Of a DNA stretch of 34,280 nucleotides, positions 30,619-34,280 are shown one piece after another. A model generated the notes under the pieces. The model searched no databases and was not told the origin of the DNA. It worked only from the letters and a program-made list of their open reading frames with translations. Origin of the DNA: an uncultured Verrucomicrobia subdivision 3 bacterium (GTDB taxonomy: Bacteria > Verrucomicrobiota > Verrucomicrobiae > Limisphaerales > UBA11358); assembly GCA_903847285.1 (NCBI GenBank), contig CAINDH010000233.1:1-34280 (forward strand), in the 5' to 3' direction. Positions within the stretch are counted from its first letter, which is position 1; each line of letters begins with the position of its first letter. The position numbers were made by a program, and so were the translations under genes.

Positions 30619-33579
30619 CTATTTTATGACCTCACCGAGCCTCAGCAGTTCGGGCGGGATGACAATGCCTTGAGCGGCCGCAGCGGAGGGGTTGAAAGTA
30701 TATTTTATTTTTTCAACGATTTGGAAGGGGATGGTTGCCGGCGAGTCGCCCCGCAGAACGCGCGCCGCCATTCCGGCCGACTCCACGCCGCCGTCAAAGA
30801 AATCGCGCGAGACGGTGAGGAAGGCGCCGGACTGGGCCTGCCCCGAAGCAAAACCCATGAGTGGGAGACGGGCGCGTTTGGCAGCTTGCGCGATGCTGGC
30901 AAAACTGGCTCCCGTCAGATTATCGGAAATCTGGCAGATGGCATCGACATGCAGGGCGCACAAGGCCAACGCAGCGTCGGGCACATCGGAACTGGTATTG
31001 ACCCCGACCGTTTCCACCTCGATGCCAAGGCGGGTGGCGGCTTTCACCAGTTCGTCCTTGTAATAAACGGAATTCACCTCGGCCGGCACATAGAGGGTTC
31101 CAATGCGTTTTACTTTCGGCAGGCAACGCTGCAAAGCGGCCAGACCCAGTTCGTGCGGCGCATCCACATAGGCACCGGTGACCAAAGGAAGATGATTGGT
31201 GTTGTTGATTCCAGCCCCTGCAATGAATGGGTTCGCCACCAACGAAAACACCACCGGACAACTTTTTATGCGACGCAGCGCGGCCTGCAAGGCCGGCGTG
31301 GTGGCGGTCATAATGAGATCCACCCGGTCGCTGACCGCGGCGTCCATCATGGTGCTCAGCGTCGCCATGTCACCCTGCGCATTGCGGATGCGAAGTTCGA
31401 AGTCGCTTCCGCGCTTCAAGCCGGCCTGCTCGAACCCGGCAAGGATGCCTTCGCGATTGATTTCCACGTTTGGCGTTTCCATGTTTTCAATGAGATCAAT
31501 TTTGACCTTGAGCGGCAGCGGTGCGCGGGCGGACGGGGGGACTTCCGCCGCATTGGTTGCCGCTGAGCTCGCAACCCCGCGGGCGGCTTCGGCGAGGATG
31601 GCGGGTGGAAATTTGAGCCCGAGTTTTTCCGCCAGCGACAGATCAAGCCAGACGGCTTTTTCCGAGACGTTTTCCATCGGTATGCCCGCGGGGCTTTGGC
31701 CCAATAACACGCGTGCCAAGGGTTTGGCGGCCGCGTAGCCCGGCCGGTAATAACCGAGGCCAACACAGGCCACAGCCCCGCGCTTGGCGGCATCGGGATC
31801 ATCCACAAACAGCGGAAGTTTTGCATCCCGGGTGGCCTTGACTACGGCATCAAAGCCCTGGATGACCGTGTTGTCACCCTGGATATAAAAGGCGTCCACC
31901 TGCCGACTGGCGAGCGCCTGAGCCGCCTGCAACACTTCGGAGGAGGAGGCCACGGTGACTTCGTCCAGCTTGAGGCCCGCCGCAGAAAAAAGCCCGCGCG
32001 CCACTTCGATCACCTTTACGCTATTCGCCTCGGAGGCATTGTAGATCGTGCCGATGGTTTTGGCAGAGGGCAGCGTTTGACGAATGAGATCCACCATGTC
32101 TTGTACGGGCGGGAAGGATCCGATGCCGGTGACGTTTGCCAGATGGTTTGTCAACGATTTGCCAGCGCCGGCGGCTACGGGGTCGGAACAATAGGTGAAC
32201 ACGACCGGCTTACGTTTGATAAAGCCACAGGCGGTGCTGATGACCGGCGTGCTCATCGGCAAAATCACGTCCAAATCGGAGCTGTCAAAATTTTGAAGCA
32301 TCGCGGGGATATTGATAATTTCGCCCTGGGCGTGTGTTCTCCGCACCTCGAGATTTTTGCCTTCCAAAAAGCCCTGGTCGCGCAGGCCATCGAATATGCC
32401 TCGGATGCAGGCCTCGGCTCCTGCCTCAGGAGCGAAGTAGGCGAGGCCGATCTTGTAAATGCGGCCGGGCTGCGGTTGGCTTGCCTGCGGGGCTGGTCGG
32501 CGCGTGGTCGGCAGGTTCGTCTCTGTGGTGCTAATCCATCCAGCCGCACGCTGGTGCAGCGCCGGGGAGATTTTCCATGTGCCTCGCAGGGATGCTGTCA
32601 CCGTTTCATTGAGTAGGAGTTTTTCCGCAACCAGATTTTCAACTGGCACTTGGGCCGGGTCCTTGCCGTCGAGAACATCGGCGGCTAGCTGCCCGACTGC
32701 GCGGCCAATTTCCTCGTAATTAGCGCCCAGATCGAAAATCGCGCCTTGCTTGACGTTGGGTGGCAGCGCGGTGAAAACCGGAATCTGGGCGCGCCGGCAA
32801 GCCGCAATGATCATGTCCGAGGCAATGGAGATGGTGATGTCACCACTGATCCAGACCGCCTCAACGCCGCGGGAAATCAGGGAGTTCACCGCTTCGAGAG
32901 CGGCGGTGCTGTTCTCTGCGTTTGCTTCGACCAGGGTGATGCCAAGGTCCGCGCAAACCTTTCGAGCAATCTTTGTCTGCGCCAGTGAATTGGCCTCTGC
33001 GGGATTCCACGCCAGCCCCACGGTCTTGAGTCCGGGGCACATCTCGCGCGCAGTGGCGAAAATTTTGGCCACCGGCTGGATCGATCCGTAGCCTGTCAGA
33101 TACGGGGGGTGAATCGCATGATTCGTTGGGTCGATGCCAACGCCCGCACTGTAGGGATCGCTCACGAGGCCGAAGACGTGTGGCGTGTGGCGGCCGAACT
33201 TGTTGGCGTTGGCAATGGTCTGGAGCGAGACCGTGCTAGCGCTGAGGATCAAATCGTATCCGCCGCTGGTGACCTCTTTCGCGATGGCATTGGCGGTGCC
33301 AATATCTGCCTCCGCATTGTAACGCTTAATTTGAAGGCGGCCACCCTCCTTGTAACCGCGTTCGGCGAGTGCTTCGAGAATGCCGACCACCCCGTCATCC
33401 AAAGGCGGAATTGAAGCATGTTGAACGAGTGCTACTTTGATGACCTTATCGGCCGCTTTGCCCGCCGCTGGCTGTGCCTTAGAGTAATGGCGCGAACCGC
33501 GGTCGGTATAGAGCAACACTCCAGCCGCTAGGGTGATCAATCCAACGCCAAGGAGTAGCCGCTTTAAGGTGTCGAACAT
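30619..33579 (-). CDS. ABC substrate-binding protein with three tandem ABC_sub_bind domains
   Basis: This 986-residue protein is about three times the usual length of about 320. An N-terminal membrane anchor is at about 7-26 (LLLGVGLITLAAGVLLYTD). There is no lipobox cysteine, so it appears tethered and not lipid-modified. Three copies of the TrpX-type binding fold (Pfam ABC_sub_bind, COG2984) follow at about 45-345, 375-665 and 690-986. Each has an opening beta strand, a GILEALAERGY-like helix (GIFDGLRDQGF, GILAGFEQAGL), a PVVFxxVxDPxxAGxG-like strand, a TIGTIYNASEANSV-like strand and an IPxExV-type end. Linkers are Pro/Ala rich. The copies are diverged, so the fusion is old. The gene follows the small STAS gene by 30 bases and precedes the STAS-X and permease genes. 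Confidence 0.9.
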   Translation of the reverse strand: MFDTLKRLLLGVGLITLAAGVLLYTDRGSRHYSKAQPAAGKAADKVIKVALVQHASIPPLDDGVVGILEALAERGYKEGGRLQIKRYNAEADIGTANAIAKEVTSGGYDLILSASTVSLQTIANANKFGRHTPHVFGLVSDPYSAGVGIDPTNHAIHPPYLTGYGSIQPVAKIFATAREMCPGLKTVGLAWNPAEANSLAQTKIARKVCADLGITLVEANAENSTAALEAVNSLISRGVEAVWISGDITISIASDMIIAACRRAQIPVFTALPPNVKQGAIFDLGANYEEIGRAVGQLAADVLDGKDPAQVPVENLVAEKLLLNETVTASLRGTWKISPALHQRAAGWISTTETNLPTTRRPAPQASQPQPGRIYKIGLAYFAPEAGAEACIRGIFDGLRDQGFLEGKNLEVRRTHAQGEIINIPAMLQNFDSSDLDVILPMSTPVISTACGFIKRKPVVFTYCSDPVAAGAGKSLTNHLANVTGIGSFPPVQDMVDLIRQTLPSAKTIGTIYNASEANSVKVIEVARGLFSAAGLKLDEVTVASSSEVLQAAQALASRQVDAFYIQGDNTVIQGFDAVVKATRDAKLPLFVDDPDAAKRGAVACVGLGYYRPGYAAAKPLARVLLGQSPAGIPMENVSEKAVWLDLSLAEKLGLKFPPAILAEAARGVASSAATNAAEVPPSARAPLPLKVKIDLIENMETPNVEINREGILAGFEQAGLKRGSDFELRIRNAQGDMATLSTMMDAAVSDRVDLIMTATTPALQAALRRIKSCPVVFSLVANPFIAGAGINNTNHLPLVTGAYVDAPHELGLAALQRCLPKVKRIGTLYVPAEVNSVYYKDELVKAATRLGIEVETVGVNTSSDVPDAALALCALHVDAICQISDNLTGASFASIAQAAKRARLPLMGFASGQAQSGAFLTVSRDFFDGGVESAGMAARVLRGDSPATIPFQIVEKIKYTFNPSAAAAQGIVIPPELLRLGEVIK

Positions 33580-33609
33580 CAGTTTTAATTGCTGCAGTGG
33601 TGAGAGCGC

Positions 33610-33993
33610 TTAGGACTCATAAGTTTTCTGCCGCGCCAGCAGATAGGCATCCAGTTCGGCTTGGTCGCGGAAGATGCTCATGTCTGGCAAGCTGCCCATG
33701 ATGTCGAAAACTTCTTTGATCTGTGGCTGCAGGTTGACGAAGGAGACCCGGCCGGCATGCAGCTTCTGTTGTTTGGCAGCGGTAAAGAAAAGCCGAATGC
33801 CGGAGCTAGTGACGTATTTCAGATTGGCTAAGTCAAAGATTAACTGCGGTGGCTTGGCGGCGAGCGCGGTCGTCAGTTGCGCTTGCAAATTTGCTACGGT
33901 GGAGTTGTCGAGGTTGCCGTCGAGCGCCAAAGTGGTCTCTTTTGTGCCGGCAGTGTTGGCTTTCTGGCTAAGTTTGATGTTTAAGGTGCTCAT
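33610..33993 (-). CDS. STAS-domain anti-sigma factor antagonist, first gene of the sensory/transport train
   Basis: This 127-residue single STAS domain has switch motif YVTSSGIR, with Ser63 aligning to the SpoIIAA phosphoserine. It is a close paralogue of the partial gene at 1-172. The C-terminal helix and tail (RDQAELDAYLLARQKTYES) complete the fold. It is the first gene of the minus-strand train, 30 bases before the three-domain binding protein, so its expression is probably tied to the transporter. A likely partner is an RsbW-like kinase such as the one at 782-1201, and a likely phosphatase is REC-PP2C; both are inferences. The ATG at 33993 has an A/T-rich leader. Confidence 0.9.
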   Translation of the reverse strand: MSTLNIKLSQKANTAGTKETTLALDGNLDNSTVANLQAQLTTALAAKPPQLIFDLANLKYVTSSGIRLFFTAAKQQKLHAGRVSFVNLQPQIKEVFDIMGSLPDMSIFRDQAELDAYLLARQKTYES

Positions 33994-34105
33994 ATTTGAT
34001 TGCTAGTTCGATGGGGGCATTTGGCTGTAACGGTTCTATGAAAGTGGCAGGATGCACATAACAAACGCGGCCGCGCAATTCAAAAGTCTGTAAATTCATA
34101 GGGCG
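33994..34105. promoter_or_regulatory. Upstream region of the large minus-strand gene train
   Basis: This 112-base gap between the first STAS gene and the transposase end should hold the promoter of the whole train. On the minus strand TTGAAT is followed 17 bases later by TATGTG, a weak -35/-10 candidate only. The left part of the insertion sequence end probably lies at about 34083-34105 (AAAAGTCTGTAAATTCAT). If so, the element inserted right at this promoter. Confidence 0.35.
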
Positions 34106-34280
34106 TTAAACTGAGGGTGGGTTTTGGATTTCCATGTTTAGGTAAATTTTTCCTGTTTCCCAATCGTCGCTGGTTTCGCATAGGAGCGCGGTGATGAGGC
34201 GCAGGAGGGATAGTTCGTTGGGGAAGACGCGAGCGACGCGGGTGCGGCGTTTGAGTTCTTGGTTGACGCGTTCCAGTGCA
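34106..34280 (-). mobile_element. IS256-family transposase, C-terminal end (partial)
   Basis: The minus-strand frame entering from the right edge reads ALERVNQELKRRTRVARVFP, then NELSLLRLITALL, DDWETGKIYLNME, and stops at TAA 34108-34106. This is the highly conserved C-terminus of IS256-type transposases (LERxNxEIKRRTRVxxIFPNE...). Only 58 codons are inside the window. It lies about 110 bases upstream of the first gene of the sensory/transport train and is read in the same direction, so it may affect expression of that train. Completeness cannot be judged. Confidence 0.88.

Noticed and set aside
29473..31566. Long plus-strand open frames opposite the STAS-X and binding-protein genes
   Set aside because: No domain or signal was recognised. 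The minus-strand frames have clear domain content and coupled starts.
1..34280. tRNA, rRNA, CRISPR arrays, riboswitches, phage genes
   Set aside because: No cloverleaf-like segment, regularly spaced direct repeats, known riboswitch core or phage structural gene was recognised. A covariance-model scan would be needed to exclude small RNAs.

Overview
The window looks like a chromosomal segment of a free-living Verrucomicrobiota-type bacterium, probably near Pedosphaera/Limisphaera. This is inferred from three things. There are remnants of a secreted-protein tail of the FYR(V/M)RSP type that is common in that phylum. STAS domains and REC-PP2C regulators are abundant. Most starts have an A/T-rich leader and no clear Shine-Dalgarno sequence. 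GC is moderately high. No rRNA, tRNA, CRISPR array or flagellar gene was seen. The lineage is an inference from gene style, not from a marker gene.

Right half (13033-33993, all on the minus strand, read from high to low coordinates): one long, tightly packed gene train. It starts with a small STAS protein, a very large ABC substrate-binding protein made of three tandem copies of one domain, a STAS protein with an uncharacterised C-terminal domain, an ABC permease and an ABC ATPase (TrpXYZ-like/COG2984-4120-1101 type). It continues with a complete chemosensory set: cheA, cheW, three tandem chemoreceptors, cheR, cheB, a CheX-like phosphatase and a CheY-like receiver. It ends with a REC-PP2C (RsbU-like) phosphatase and a 757-residue STAS / shared uncharacterised domain / kinase-like protein. 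Several junctions are 4-base ATGA overlaps, so co-expression is likely. My reading is that a transporter-linked sensory array signals through CheA to a receiver-phosphatase, which then acts on STAS switch proteins. Flagellar motility is not indicated.

Middle (about 5816-13032): accessory, partly decayed DNA. It holds a secreted vanadium-haloperoxidase/PAP2-type protein that has lost its PSGH motif, and a secreted beta-lactamase-fold protein with degenerate catalytic motifs and a DUF302-like tail. It also holds a STAS-phosphotransferase fusion, a frameshifted cyclase pseudogene, a dihydroxyacetone kinase, and remnants of a second phosphotransferase gene and of secreted-protein C-termini.

Left part (1-5815): more partner-switching genes. 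These are a partial STAS gene paralogous to the one at the right end, a STAS antagonist next to an RsbW-like anti-sigma kinase, a STAS-GPP34 (GOLPH3-like) fusion, and a STAS gene next to a glutaminase with an apparent one-base frameshift. A Na/Pi cotransporter follows. The window therefore carries eight STAS proteins, one switch kinase and one PP2C phosphatase. All seven STAS domains that include the switch-site region keep the phosphorylatable serine. The right edge is the C-terminal end of an IS256-family transposase.
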